From Dendrocalamus latiflorus (Eukaryota; Streptophyta; Magnoliopsida; Poales; Poaceae), in assembly GCA_017311315.1 (NCBI GenBank), contig CM029640.1:17419512-17483511 (forward strand): DNA of 64,000 nt, read 5' to 3'. Of this stretch, positions 1-11,176 are shown one piece after another; within the stretch, counting starts at the first letter, position 1, and the number at the start of each line of letters is the position of its first letter. The position numbers and the translations under genes were made by a program. The notes beneath the pieces were generated by a model. The model ran no database searches and had not been told where the DNA came from. It saw nothing but the letters and a program-made list of their open reading frames with translations.

Positions 1-2731
1 CCTCTCGATCTAAATCTACTTATGCAAACTAGGTAAATCAATTCAGCAAGATGGTGTCACATGAATTATTAACCGTGAATTGCTCCTCTCTCTTGGTAGT
101 GCTTAAAATAATCATTGGCAAGCCACATAAAATATTGACCAGGGGATGCTCATCTCTAAAATCATGTCATCCCTCTTATTAGTGGATAAAGTGGTCCTTG
201 CCTCACATCCAAATCCCCAACCATTATCTCAGGATAGAAATCTAATGATCAAGAATAAAAGAAATCACTTTATCAAGAAGGTCCCTGTTAAGTCATGAAT
301 TAATCAATAAAAGGCAGACCGTGAATAATAGATCGGTAATCAATAAAATAACCAACCTTGTCCATAATAATAGTTGGTTAAATGATTAACCCCATACTTT
401 AGTTAAGTTATTAAAAATACTGACTCATCAAATTAGCTGTTGCAATCTCAGATAAGTATTGCCACATGAAATATCAAAGTTACACCACATATTTAATTAT
501 ACTCACCTTACGTATCTGTATTCTAAAATCACAAAGCCCTGTCCCTCTTTGCTATCTTCGCTAACCCCTTTCTATCTGTCCCTAAGTCTGCCCGACTCGT
601 GGAACTTCCTTGATAAATGTAAATCAATTAAAAGAAAGTCATCAAATAAAAGATCGAGCCTTGCCTTTCCCAAATCGGCTAAGTCTGGCCACTTCTTTTT
701 TTTTTCCAAAGTGGATAATTCCTGTAATTACTTCTTTTTCATTTTTGATCCTCGTTATCCTAAAATTTTCCCTCACAGTAAAGCTACTCAGCCACCTCAG
801 TCCTTTGCCCAGTTCATCTACCACTGTGTTTACAGCACACTAATCTGAATCATCCTTCTATTCTCAAATCGTAATAAATGTATAATTTAAATTAACTTGG
901 GCATTTAAAGTGTTTGGATTTATTTGGTCTTTCTTTTCTTTGCCGCGTATTAGAATCCGAAGACTCGACGAGGCGACGGACTCGAACAAGACCAAGACTC
1001 GGGTAAAAGCGAGAACTAGTAAAATTAAGATCAATGACTGAGAAGGCTTTGAATTAGAGCAATCAAGGCCGTGGTATAACAAGCAAGGCAAGTCATCACT
1101 TTGATCATATTGATCCTACATTTTATGCAAAACTATGTTCTTTTAACCTATCAACTTGCATGCCTAATTTGTTATGCAAATATATGTCAAAGCTTAAGGT
1201 AGCTACATGCCCACTTGTTGTTGTATTAAATTTATTATGCCATCCTTTGGAACTTGAATCACCTGATCCTTGTCACCATAGATATTATTGATAACTTTAC
1301 TAGCTATAAGTCTTATTAAATGCCATGCTAGTCTTGTCAAAGTCCAGGGCGCTAGTCGCCCTGATCATCAATCTTTAAAAACATGAGAACTTGTTTTGGG
1401 CAGTCACGGGATGTACGTGGCTGAATACTTTGTGACTATTTATGTTACGCTTCTCAAAACCCTCAAAACATGCTATACCTGTCTGGGCGGGTGGTAAGAG
1501 TGGTGGGTGTGGAAGTAGCACATTGGATTGTGGAATGAACCGCCCGGACGCATTAAGGACTTAATCCTGTGATGACTTCTTCGTGTAAAACAGTACAGCC
1601 ACAAGTCTGCAAAGTGCAACTTGGTTAAGTAAATATATCGGACCCCCAGAACTCATCTCACTGGTAGGGGAATGGAGGATGCTATAAGGGCAAGAGAAGG
1701 CCTAAAGGGACACCAAGTGCAGGGTGAAGTTTCCAGCTGTACTAGCGTTGTGGAGAGTTGCAGTCCGAATGCGCTAGTTTCCGTGGTTACATCCCGTGCA
1801 AAGTATGGGACCCACCGCAAGTGGGAGCAGCCCATAAAGTGAGATGACAAAAGGGGCTCGATATTTTGAACAGTTATTGTGATGATATACTCAACCGCAT
1901 GACTAAGGAATCGTGCGGGGCAACGAGCGGATCGTCTCTTGTGGTGAAAGTGTACAAACTCTGCAGAGTCAAAACTATTCGAATAGCCGTGCCCACGGTC
2001 AAGGGCGGACATGGGATTCTCCTTGAGTTAGTTCTATTTCCAAAAACATTTGTGGGTGGGATAAAACCTATCAGAGAGATGTACTCTGACTTTGAACTTT
2101 TCCTGGAGAGATGTACTCCAGCGACGAAAACTAGCATTGGTGGAGGTAGCCATGCACTTTAAAAGGTGGATGTAACCTACACTTCAATTATAATCGCATC
2201 CTCACTATCAATTTCGTAAAGACATGTTTCAGTTAAAATTGCTACGTCTCAGGAGATTTTCTTACTTACTGTAATTCCAAAACGATGCTTTTAGCCAATA
2301 AAAGAAACTCAAGCCTCCCATGATAGCTTGCATCTATTATTACTGCATCATGTGTGGTGGCTTGCTGAGTATCATCGTACTCATTCTTGCTTAATTGCTA
2401 CATTCAGTCAGAAAGAACAGGAATGTCAATCCCTGCGACGCTAAAAAGGGGTCGACAGAGCTGGAAGACGAAGAGGCCATGGACTAGGTCGCGAACCCCA
2501 GTTGGCTGCCTGTGGGCAAGTCCTGAGGGTCCCACCTGTGTGGAGTTTCCGCTGCTGCACTTTATCGTTTTCGGCCTAATCGGCCCATGAGTAAGTATTA
2601 CTGTATTATTTATGCTTTCGCATGATATGTCTTTGATATACAGTAATGTATCTGTGAGCACTATCTACTGATCCAGGGAATAGTGCGGTGGAATCACAGA
2701 GGATCTGGGTTTGCTAACCCGAGGTCTGACA
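1..2731 (+). repeat. 3' part of a long gypsy-like LTR
   Basis: Non-coding sequence whose end resembles the long LTRs of rice Retrosat/RIRE-type Ty3-gypsy elements. The block 2430-2731 has their typical layout and closes with the bases GGTCTGACA. No coding domain of such an element follows, so this is either a solo LTR or a truncated element whose left end lies before the window. Short open frames at 1650-2160 overlap on both strands and show no protein family. The family assignment is from recognition, not alignment. Confidence 0.45.
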
Positions 2732-3271
2732 ACTAGGGCATACAACCAACTGAGAGATGACAACACGGGGCAGCGGGAGAAGACACGATAACAACAACAC
2801 AAGAAACATGTATTTTTTTTATAAATATAACTTTACAAATGCATAAATATATACACAACTAAATTAGACTAGTGATTTCTTGAAGTGCTTGATGGTTTGA
2901 TGTTCACAGATGGTTTCCTGTATAAAAAGGGTTGCTCTTAGTTCTTTGATTTACTAGGGCATACAACCAACAGAGAGATGACAACACGGGACAACCCACA
3001 TAATACGAAGGCCTCAGGCAATGACAACACGAAACAACACATACATTGCACGTACATGAAATGTAGCAAGTAGTACAACCAGCAACACACCAACGAACAC
3101 AACAACTAAAATACAACACAACCGTACTTAACACATTACCAAAATAGCTTGACGACAACATAGCATAAAACATTACCAACATACACGAGGAGAACCTCTA
3201 GCACTACAACTTGAGGATAACAATAATCACAAGAAACAAAATAGCACACAACATTAAATTTATCTTCCACT
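2732..3271. other. Spacer with dispersed copies of a short motif
   Basis: No gene seen. A stretch of about 40 bp around 2736-2775 recurs with few changes at 2956-2995 (activity centred on the words GGGCATACAACCAAC and GAGATGACAACACGGG). The GACAACACGGG word resembles the core of the 31-bp tandem units found further right, so the spacer may be decayed array sequence. Confidence 0.4.
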
Positions 3272-3608
3272 CTAGTCTGTCGAAACGATGCCGCATCCCG
3301 AGGGGTCGCAACCCCCCACGACAACTCTCTCATGGCGAACATTGGCTGTCCTATTGCCCATTTCATCCTCCCACACCCAGAATCGGCAACCACCAGGAGC
3401 TTCCTGCGATTCCATGACAAGAAGTTTTTTAAACATACCACCACGATTTCAACGAACCCGAAACAATCTGACTCACCGAGTGATAGGGGCACTTGTAGTA
3501 GTGTCGCCCAGGATTCGCGGCCGTCTGTGATGTCCTACGTCTAACCAAGGTGTTGCAATTTGGGCACATCACCGTGGGTGCCCATGAAGACGTGCTGAGC
3601 TGACTCAT
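3272..3608 (-). CDS. Small GRF-type zinc-finger protein (gene A, intact, 2 exons)
   Basis: Coding exons are 3477-3608 and 3272-3403 on the minus strand, joined by a 73-bp intron with GTGAGT donor and CAG acceptor in phase 0. They give 87 residues without a stop. Residues 15-18 are CPNC, and residues 34-40 read GRHYYKC. After the splice comes GGCRFWVWEDE, completing the Cys-aromatic-Trp pattern of a GRF zinc finger, a domain proposed to bind nucleic acid. The intron splits the zinc finger exactly as in genes B and C nearby. The start is the ATG at 3606-3608, with a good TATA box about 107 bp upstream. The protein lacks the C-terminal coiled coil of B and C, so a further exon or truncation is possible. 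Function is unknown. It may be a free gene or transposon cargo. Confidence 0.7.
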
Positions 3609-3714
3609 TGCCTAGTCTGGGGGAGTGAGCACGAAAGAAAACTACACTGATTGTGAACAACTAACTCAGGAGGTGACTGATAACATGGCAAGGGAGTATG
3701 TGAGGGATGGCTCC

Positions 3715-3722
3715 ATTTTATA
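3715..3722 (-). promoter_or_regulatory. TATA box of GRF gene A
   Basis: The minus strand reads TATAAAAT, about 107 bp before the gene A ATG and about 70 bp from tandem array 1. The consensus match is strong. Transcription itself is an inference. Confidence 0.55.
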
Positions 3723-3794
3723 GGCTGTGTGGGGGGCAGCCTCACGCACAAAGAACACAGACAACACAAATCATACACGCACATAAAGGGGCAG

Positions 3795-4013
3795 TGAGCA
3801 GACAAAAAGGGGCACCTTTACTTAGTGACATGAAAAAAGAGGGCGGTTTGCCCAGTGATATGAAAAAACGGGGCAGTTTTGCCCAGTGACTTGACAAAAC
3901 GGGCCAGCTTTCCGCAGTGACATGACAAAAGAGGCCAGCTTTCCGCAGTGACATGACAAAACATGCCACCTTTGCCCAGTGGGATGACAAAATGGGGCAT
4001 CTTTGCTCAGTAT
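3795..4013 (+). repeat. Tandem array 1, about 31-bp units (7 copies)
   Basis: Seven imperfect head-to-tail units of 30-31 bp. A typical unit starts GACATGACAAAA and ends CTTTCCGCAGT. The period is not a multiple of three, so open frames running through it change frame every unit and are not coding. It lies in the 5' flank of GRF gene A. Confidence 0.85.
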
Positions 4014-4254
4014 TGCATTTTTTGTGGCTTGTGATAACAACTCCACGAAGATAACAACCAATCCATCGCATGCTTAACAACGTTGCACATTACATCGTTA
4101 CGGAAAGAGGCCACAAAACATGAAGGCGTCACGCACTTACAACACGAAACAACACATACATTGCACATACATAATTTATGGAAAGTAGTACACCCAACAA
4201 TTTAATTCAACACATACATGAACTAAAATACGACAAAACCATAACCCTCGTTAC
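4014..4254. other. Spacer between array 1 and GRF gene B
   Basis: No gene seen. AT-rich, with scattered words such as ACAACACGAAACAAC that also occur at 3025-3045. Confidence 0.3.
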
Positions 4255-4868
4255 CTACATGCCAAACGAGCCTCGTGGCACCCACATGGAGAATTGCTGA
4301 GGGGGCCACCTCGGACGTGGCTGGCCGTCGTGGTAGTGGCATGCACATATGCATCTCGGGTTCGCGCAGCAACATGTGGGATCATAAGAGCTTCCTATAT
4401 TCACGACCTCCTCGTTGCCCCTCTTGCGTTGCATCTGTTCGCGAAGGTCGTTGTTCTCCTCAGTGAGACTCTCCATTCGGTACTCCAAGTCCCATATTCG
4501 AGCCCACAATGTATCCACATAACGATCAACATACCGTTCATGAGGAGGGTCGATCCAGTGGGAGAAGTCGCATTTTGCCATCTGCAAAAAAAAGGACGGT
4601 CAACTTCGAGGGTTCATAAGCAATAAAAAAATGTAATATTACTAATTTGTACCCCGGAGCGTGAGCATCGGAAGAAACGTCGCCCGCCATCGTTCGGGCC
4701 ATCCAAGATCTGGACGACCGCGTACTCATTGTGTCTGCATTTCGGCCACGCTGGTTGAGCACGCCGGCTTGGTATCAATCGGTACTATGGACCGAACATA
4801 TCCCTCTTTTCTAAGGGAATGTCTTCCTTCGGTGACCCAAATCCCACTGGCCCCTCGGCTTCCAACAT
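4255..4868 (-). pseudogene. GRF zinc-finger/coiled-coil protein (gene B, one in-frame TAG)
   Basis: Exons 4653-4868 and 4255-4581 on the minus strand join in phase 0 across a 71-bp intron (GTACAA donor, T-rich tract and GCAG acceptor). Exon 1 begins with an ATG but has TAG at 4785-4787 (codon 28). After it comes the first half of a GRF zinc finger, including WPKCRHNE and GRRFFRC. Exon 2 continues with CDFSHWIDP, the second half, then a charged helical stretch of about 35 residues likely to form a coiled coil, and a Cys-rich tail (CCCANPRCICAC). Apart from the TAG the frame is open for 180 codons, so the lesion looks recent. A TATA-like site lies about 75 bp upstream. It is head-to-head with gene C, with arrays 2 and 3 between them. 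Confidence 0.65.
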
Positions 4869-4940
4869 GGTAAGTTTCACCACGAAAGAGAAGGGTACTT
4901 TTTTGTTCGATTTACAATGTCATGGGACCCCAACCGTGCT

Positions 4941-4948
4941 ACTTATAG
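4941..4948 (-). promoter_or_regulatory. TATA-like box of GRF gene B
   Basis: The minus strand reads CTATAAGT about 75 bp before the gene B ATG and directly beside tandem array 2. Placement suits a core promoter. Use is inferred. Confidence 0.4.
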
Positions 4949-4949
4949 C

Positions 4950-5275
4950 AAAACGGGGCAGCTTAATGCAGTGACCACCAAAAAAAAAGGCCAGCTTTGC
5001 ACTGAGATGTGACAATAGAGGACAGCTTTGCACACAGATGTGAAAAAAGGGCAGCTTTGCTCAGTGAGATGTCAATAGAGTGCAGCTTTGTTCAGGGATA
5101 TGACAACACGGCCCAGCTTTGCTCAGTGAGATGACAAAAGAGGTCAGCTTTTGCTCAGTGAGATGACAAAAGAGGGCAGCTTTGCTCAGTGACATGACAA
5201 AAGAGGTCAGCTTTGCTCAGTGACATGACAAAAGAGTTCAGCTTTTGCTCAGTGACTAGACAAAACGGGCTGCTG
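4950..5275 (+). repeat. Tandem array 2, about 31-bp units (10-11 copies)
   Basis: Ten or eleven imperfect units of the same family as arrays 1 and 3, for example GATGACAAAAGAGG followed by CAGCTTTGCTCAGT. The right half (5130-5260) is the more regular. It fills the 5' flank of GRF gene B, starting about 80 bp upstream of its ATG. Confidence 0.85.
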
Positions 5276-5704
5276 TTGAGCTACCGCCTACCGAGCTGCT
5301 TGATGACTCTGGCTAGGCCATTACGACATATAAATATTAGGCTAATACGTTAAGTTGGCAGAATGACGTGTGGTACAATTTTCTACGTACACGTAAGAGA
5401 GTGAATGAACAAATTCCTGCAGGTCATCAGGGGAGAAGCCTATCTCATCAATTATCCATTTTCAGTCCCTGAGCTAGTGTCAAAGTTAATAAGTCATTCC
5501 CTAAAAGTCCCAAGTGCAATGATACACATCACATTCAAAAGGCATTACATAAGAAACCATAAAATGCGTACATGGACAGATGTACATAATATTGACAATG
5601 AAATAAATTTTAAGATTGGATCAAATGACACCTCTTACCGAATGAGGCCATCATCTTCGGTTCCCCGTGGCTTGAATAAGGAGGACATCATTTCTAGCTT
5701 GCTT
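5276..5704. other. Spacer between arrays 2 and 3
   Basis: No recognised gene. An open frame of 104 codons at 5405-5719 has no recognisable domain and runs into array 3, so I do not call it. Confidence 0.3.
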
Positions 5705-5905
5705 TCCTCAGTGTCATGACAAAAAAGGACAATTTGCGCAGGGACATGATAATACGGGCTAGCTTTGCTCCGTGAGGTGACAAAAAGATGCCAGTGGTGC
5801 GCAGTGACATGACAAAACGAGGCAGCTTTGCCTAGTGACTTGACAAAACGGGCCAGCATTCCGCAGTGACATGACAAAAGAGGCCAGCTTTCCGCAGTGA
5901 CATGA
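5705..5905 (+). repeat. Tandem array 3, about 31-bp units (6-7 copies)
   Basis: Same unit family and same strand orientation as arrays 1 and 2. The last two units are nearly identical to the two middle units of array 1 (both with GGCCAGCTTTCCGCAGTGAC). It ends about 205 bp upstream of the gene C ATG. Confidence 0.85.
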
Positions 5906-6040
5906 GAATACAGTACATTTTGCAGGCTCTGAAAAGCCTTCATAGGGACATTTATTGCTACACTGCAATCCTGACTATCCTCAAGAGATTCCCATGTCGT
6001 CCTCTCTATGGACTATGCCCACTTCACCAGATAACCTGCC

Positions 6041-6050
6041 TACATAAAGG
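6041..6050 (+). promoter_or_regulatory. Weak TATA-like site of GRF gene C
   Basis: TACATAAAGG lies about 65 bp before the ATG at 6111. It is placed like the TATA boxes of genes A and B but is a poorer match. Confidence 0.25.
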
Positions 6051-6110
6051 CCTCCTATGTCTTCCATACCACATCTCCTCCTTCAGCCATCACAATACTA
6101 CTACACAACA

Positions 6111-6720
6111 ATGTCTTCCTGGAGGTCCGACCCATTTGGAGTGCCGGAGTAGCATGAGCGCCCGAAGTGCCATTGCGGCTTTAGGACGATGTTGTCCGTC
6201 TGGACGGATCCAGTACAACGAGCCAACTACGGTCGTAGGTTCTTCAAGTGTCCAGACCTGGATGACGACTTCGTGGTAACGACGACAACTAAATCCTTTG
6301 TTTCTTGTTATCGTTTTTCAACTTGATCCGTTACATCTACCACGCCACACATAGGCTTGCCGGTTCATCGAATGGGTGGATCGGGTGCCGCCGGCATGGC
6401 CACAGAACCGGCCAAAGCAGTTGGAAAACAAAGGACAATACTTTGTCAAGATGACTCAGGCTCGCGAGGTGGAACGACAGATGCGGCTTGAGCAAGAGTG
6501 CCGCGTGAGGGTGGACCAAATCCGTCTTAAGGGCAAGGAGGATGAGCTGCAAAGGAGGCGGGAGCAGTTAAGTCTGCGTGAAGCAGCCATCAAGCGTCAG
6601 GAGGAAGTGCTTCAAGCTCGTGAGACAGCTCTCAAGACCAAGAGTGACAGGAAGAAGGATGCAGCGGAGCCATCTTCACGGCGCGAGAATAAGGGGAAAC
6701 AACCACGCTACACCCAGTAG
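6111..6720 (+). pseudogene. GRF zinc-finger/coiled-coil protein (gene C, one in-frame TAG)
   Basis: Exons 6111-6275 and 6355-6720 join in phase 0 (GTAACG donor, ATAG acceptor, 79-bp intron). Exon 1 opens with ATG, has TAG at 6150-6152 (codon 14), then RPKCHCG and GRRFFKCP, the first half of a GRF zinc finger. Exon 2 supplies CRFIEWVD and then about 90 residues rich in Glu, Arg, Gln and Lys, very likely a coiled coil, ending in a basic tail before TAG. Without the nonsense codon the protein would have about 176 residues. The intron position matches genes A and B, so all three are homologous. The nonsense change makes it a probable pseudogene. Translation from a downstream start cannot rescue the first Cys pair, as no ATG lies between them in frame. 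Confidence 0.65.
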
Positions 6721-8944
6721 ACAAAATGTAATACACCCAGCAAGTTATCTCGTCTTCTCGCATAAATAAATAAAAAAGTACGCGGCATGTTAAGCCCAAC
6801 TGTATTATCAAGTTTATTTCTATTCAGCTAAGCTTATTATCTCGTCTTTTCGCATTCAATGATTCCCACGTGTTCAATATCACTTTCCTTCCTTTCGTCC
6901 AATTGTTTCTATCACAGTTGTGCTAAAAAAAACTTCATTAAATTTCTTCCAATAAAACAACATAACATGATCGAAAAATGTTATTGCCAGTTCAACATAT
7001 TTTTCACGGTCAGCAATGTACGAAAATCACAAATACACTAATCATTATCGTACTCTACCAACCAAAATTCTTAATTTTCATACATGCAAATAAAATTACA
7101 CTACCAGCAAACTCCACTCCACATCAAATACATTTTTTTCAAACAACATTAACAACGTACCAAAATATTTCAAAAATAAAAATCTACAAAAAAAATATAA
7201 TTCCTACGTATATCATCCGCAATACATAACCAATTTTGAAAAAAAAAACTTCATATTTTTTGCATCTCCTATTCTATATTATAAGTTTGCTGCACACTCT
7301 ACAAAATTATTTTACATGTGTATACATAATATTTATGTAACTATGTAATCAAAACAAAAATCATAAATTACATTTTGCGCAAAACCCTAACCCTAATCTC
7401 GGCGGAACAGAACTCTAGCCAAGTGGTGCGGTGTGGTGCCGCACCATTAGGCGAGTGGTGCGGTGCGGCACCGCACCATTCGGTCTGACATGGCAGCGGG
7501 CGAGTGGTGCGGTCGGGGACCGCACCACTCCGGTGTGGTGCGCTCCCCGGCCGCACCATTGGACACGTGTCGCGACGCGGTTAAATGGTGCGGTCAGGTG
7601 GGGGCTAGAGGTGGAATTTCGTTTCTGAAGAGGTTATTTCTGAAATTTCGGGTAGCAACAGTGTCAAAAACGTCCAAAATTCACTTTTTTGGTTTTTCTT
7701 TTTGTTCCTTTATTCCTTTACATTGTCTCAAAAAATATAGTAGTGTTTTCTAATTTTTCTTATTTTCCTATTATTTTTCTCATTTTTAACTTAGAAAAAG
7801 CTAACGGTTACTACAGTATATTTGCTGCCAAAACTCTACACAAAAAGCTAAAAAGCCACTTTTTTGAAACCCTTTGGAGCAGGCCCTAATCGGGTCTTCC
7901 CCTCTCTCTCTCCCTGTACAAACTTTCTTAAAAACTCTTCTACCTGGTTAATTGAATGTTAGAGCTCATGTCTTTCCTTTAGAAAAATATTGCACATACG
8001 GCTTGTAGGCCAGTGCAATTTAATAAGTTGGCCAAGTCGCCATGTACATAAAAATATGGAGAAAAAATCTAGGATAAAATTGGGGTCCTTGAGAAGGAAA
8101 AAAATATGCAGGATGACTACGGTAAAATACCCTCTTTTTTTTCTTGTATCACTGAACTCCTTTATAGCTAATCCGGGACTTTTGAACCACGTCATCTCTT
8201 CCTTATAAACACATTTTGCCAGGGCAGGGATTATACTAGTTTATGATCTGGAGCCCATTTGGAATGAAGGAATTTAATAGGATTTCTACATAACAAATAA
8301 CCCTTTTTATATAAAAAAAAACTCAAATCCAATTGGGCACTTGCCAATGAGAAATGGGCTCAGATAGGGAGCGGACCATGTAGCTCAAGCTTTTCCAGCT
8401 ATCTTTCCCAGGGTGCCCCATGAAACACAGCGCGGGCCAAGCCTGCCGGGCCATGCCGTGCAGGGCTAGCTTCGGGGCAATTGGGTAAAGCATGATGGCC
8501 AGATAAAACTTCGCATGCCTATCCACGATCCACAAATTTATTCTTTTAAGAAAAAAAAAACATAGAAAGATGTGCTTAGTTCCTTCGATTTTCCTGCGCA
8601 ATTTTTTTTACTGAATAACTTCTCTCGGTTACATTTGTAATTGAGAAAACTGGATATATATCACTTAAATGTTTCCATTTTAAAAATATATCATCGAAAA
8701 AGTTTGGTTCACTTTAATACATCCAAACTTCCGAAATATTAAAATAACGAGTACTCCTTAGTGTTTAGGTATCATAGTCTAAAATAGATATGTATCGTTT
8801 GTGAAATTTTTTAAAATTTCTTAGATGTCAAGTTTAACTAGTTTACTAACTAATTCAAACAGTTTGAACTAAATTTCGAATTGTAGTTGCTTTTTTTATG
8901 ATAGTTTAATTGTAGTTTACTAACTAATTCAAACGGTTTCCATG
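6721..8944. other. Intergenic, AT-rich, no gene recognised
   Basis: Very A+T-rich from 6720 to 7390. A GC-rich palindromic patch at 7424-7600 is listed separately. From 7620 to 8944 there are only short frames without domains. Nothing here supports a gene. Confidence 0.4.
7424..7600. repeat. GC-rich patch of repeated small palindromes
   Basis: The words GTGGTGCGGT and its complement ACCGCACCA recur five or six times, building small hairpins such as GTGCGGTGCGGCACCGCAC. Open frames on both strands are by-products of this composition. The surroundings are AT-rich, so the patch looks inserted. Confidence 0.5.
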
Positions 8945-11031
8945 AGTTGGATGAACAGGTTAGCTTCCACAAATGAAGATGACTTGGGATGACTTCATGA
9001 GTTGAAGGTCATCAAGTCAAAGTTGATGAAGAAGAGGTAGCTTCATGTGTTGAAGGCTATCAAGACGAAGGCTTCATGTGTTAAAGGCCATCGAGAAGAA
9101 GATGCTTCATGTGTTGAAGCATGTCAAAGATTGATCATGTGTTGATCAAGTGAAGACCATCATGAGTTGATGGTGTTGATGAAAAGAAAGCATCATGAGT
9201 TGATGCATATCAAGACGATGACCCAAGGCAAAGGTATGACTAGCTAGGGCTAAGGATGTGTTACTAGTCTTTTATCGGTCTTGGTGTTTGGTTGGAAGAC
9301 CGAATTGCTAGTATAGGTTGTCGTACTATTAAGAGGGGTCATGTTAGTAGTTTGAGTCTCATCATGTGTTGATAGCTCAAACCTCACTTGCTCTAGCTCA
9401 TCTCGACATGAGGCTTACATTTGCGAATGTGTTTTGCAAATAGTTGAAGCTCATGTGGTGAATCTTTGCAACATGGGACTATGCATTGCGAATGTGTTTT
9501 GCAAGTGCTTGAAGTCCATGTTTTCATTTTTTGTGATATGAGGCTTATATTTGCAAATGTGTTTTGCAAATAGTTGAAGCTCATATATAATCCTTGTGGC
9601 ATGTGACTTAGGTTTACGAATGTGTTTCGCAAATGTGAGAAGTTCATGTACCTAATCCTTGTAGCATGATCTAAGTTTGCAAATATGTTTTGCAAAAGTT
9701 GAAGATCATGCATTATCCCTTGGCATGGTCTAAAATTGTTTGTTGTTATTTCCTTTGACATTAGACCATGGTAGTGACTCTTTGGATGTCTTGTGATTTC
9801 TGCATTGGTCTAATATGTATGAGGTCATGCAAATAGATGGGTTGTGTAGCCCTCTGAATAAGCTTTCCATAGAATCCAAGATCACTGAATTCCGACATCG
9901 GAGTCAAAAGTTATGACCGTTTTTCCGAGTGTCGCCTGTGCTGAAAAACTGGAAAACGGAAGTACCGCAATTTGTACTGCGGTAGTTCCGATTTTTCCGG
10001 TAGTTCCGATTTTCCTGTAGTTCCGATTTTCGGGCGGAACGTTTTTTCCAGAGAGCGACTTTTTGAATGACTTGGCCTCGGGAAAATCGGAAGTACCGCA
10101 ATTTGAACAGCGGTAGTTCCGATTTCGCTGAGAAACGGCTAGTTTTCTGACCGTTGGCGAGGAAAACGGAAGTACCGCAATTTGTACTGCAGTAGTTCCG
10201 ATTTTCCTGATTTTTCAGGGGTTTGGCTCCAACGGCTAGTTTTCTTGTGTGGGGTATAAATGCCCCCTTGTAGCTGGTTGGAGAAGTTGTTGCTTGATCC
10301 ATTTCTGCTGTCTTGAGCTAGAGTGAGGCTCTCCACTCAATTGTCCATGTGTTGCACTTTGTGAGAGAGGAGAGGTGATCTAGAGTGCATGTGTTGCATC
10401 TAGAGGAAGACTTTGTGTCCGGATTGAGCTTGTGCATTTGTTGCACGTGGTGAGAGTCAAATGAGGGACTTGGCTTATTACTCTTGGAGTATGCCGACTC
10501 CTAAACGGCGTGGGAGGCGTCGTGCGCGGCGATCTTCTCATGAAGCTTGTGAAAAGACCCGGCAAAGTTGTGAAGGTCGGACCTCACCAACCCGGAGAGG
10601 GAAAGAGCTACCACTAGTGGATTGGAGGTGCTTCGGCTTAATTCGTGGAGCCGGTCCGATTTGTTCGGGCTAACCTCAACGTGGATTAGGGGAGATCGGC
10701 AAGTCTCCGAACACCACGGTAAAACATCGTTGTGTCAATTGTGGTTTGTTTCCTTGTACTTAATTTATATTCAAGCAATTTACATTCATAGACTCAATTT
10801 GATTGCTTGTAAAACTAGGATTGCAAACCTTGACCTAGGATAGCATTGTTGGTGCACTTAGGCGAATTTGCTTGACTTAGGCGCTATTGTACTAAACTAA
10901 CTTGAATTTAGCTTCCGCATTGTTTCCTTGGTTTAGGCAAATAGAAAAGGTCTTGTATTGATTAGTGTTAATTTGTAGAGAATTTTTAAACCGCCTATTC
11001 ACCCCCTCTAGTCGGCCTCCTCGATCTTACA
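8945..11031 (+). repeat. Sirevirus-like copia LTR (probably solo or orphaned)
   Basis: The right end has the layout of Sirevirus-type LTR ends, with CCGCCTATTCACCCCCTCTAG, a short spacer and terminal ACA at 11031. The left part carries diverged direct repeats of two kinds: TTCATGTGTTGAAGG-like words (8990-9210) and GCGAATGTGTTTTGCAAAT-like words (9420-9700). Between 9950 and 10205 GGAAGTACCGCAATTTGTAC and its near-complement alternate. No coding domain of the same strand follows, so it is a solo or orphaned LTR. The left edge is approximate. Confidence 0.5.
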
Positions 11032-11176
11032 ACGATACACGAATTGCCTCATTAAAAACCTTGGTTGAGAAACTTCATGGAAAACTCGTCGAGGGAAAAA
11101 GAGTACAATTCACCCAAATTCATTTGGTCTGCAGGACTTTATTCTTTGGGTACTTAATCTTCATGATCAAGATTTA
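11032..11176 (-). repeat. 3' untranslated part of the minus-strand copia element
   Basis: Read on the minus strand this follows the RNase H frame and a purine run (AGGGGGAGAATTCTC). It contains words common in copia 3' tails (TTTTCCCTCGACGAGTTTTC, AAGGTTTTTAATGAGGCAA). The matching 3' LTR is not seen before the Sirevirus-like LTR begins. Confidence 0.4.

Noticed and set aside
3742..4080. Minus-strand open frames through tandem array 1 (also through arrays 2 and 3)
   Set aside because: The repeat period of about 31 bp shifts frame every unit, so the peptides are by-products of the array.
7382..7397. Telomere-like CCCTAACCCTAA
   Set aside because: Only two units in AT-rich DNA. This is not a telomeric array.
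8980..9700. CRISPR-like regular repeats
   Set aside because: The repeats are imperfect, irregularly spaced and part of a plant LTR. No CRISPR array occurs in this window.
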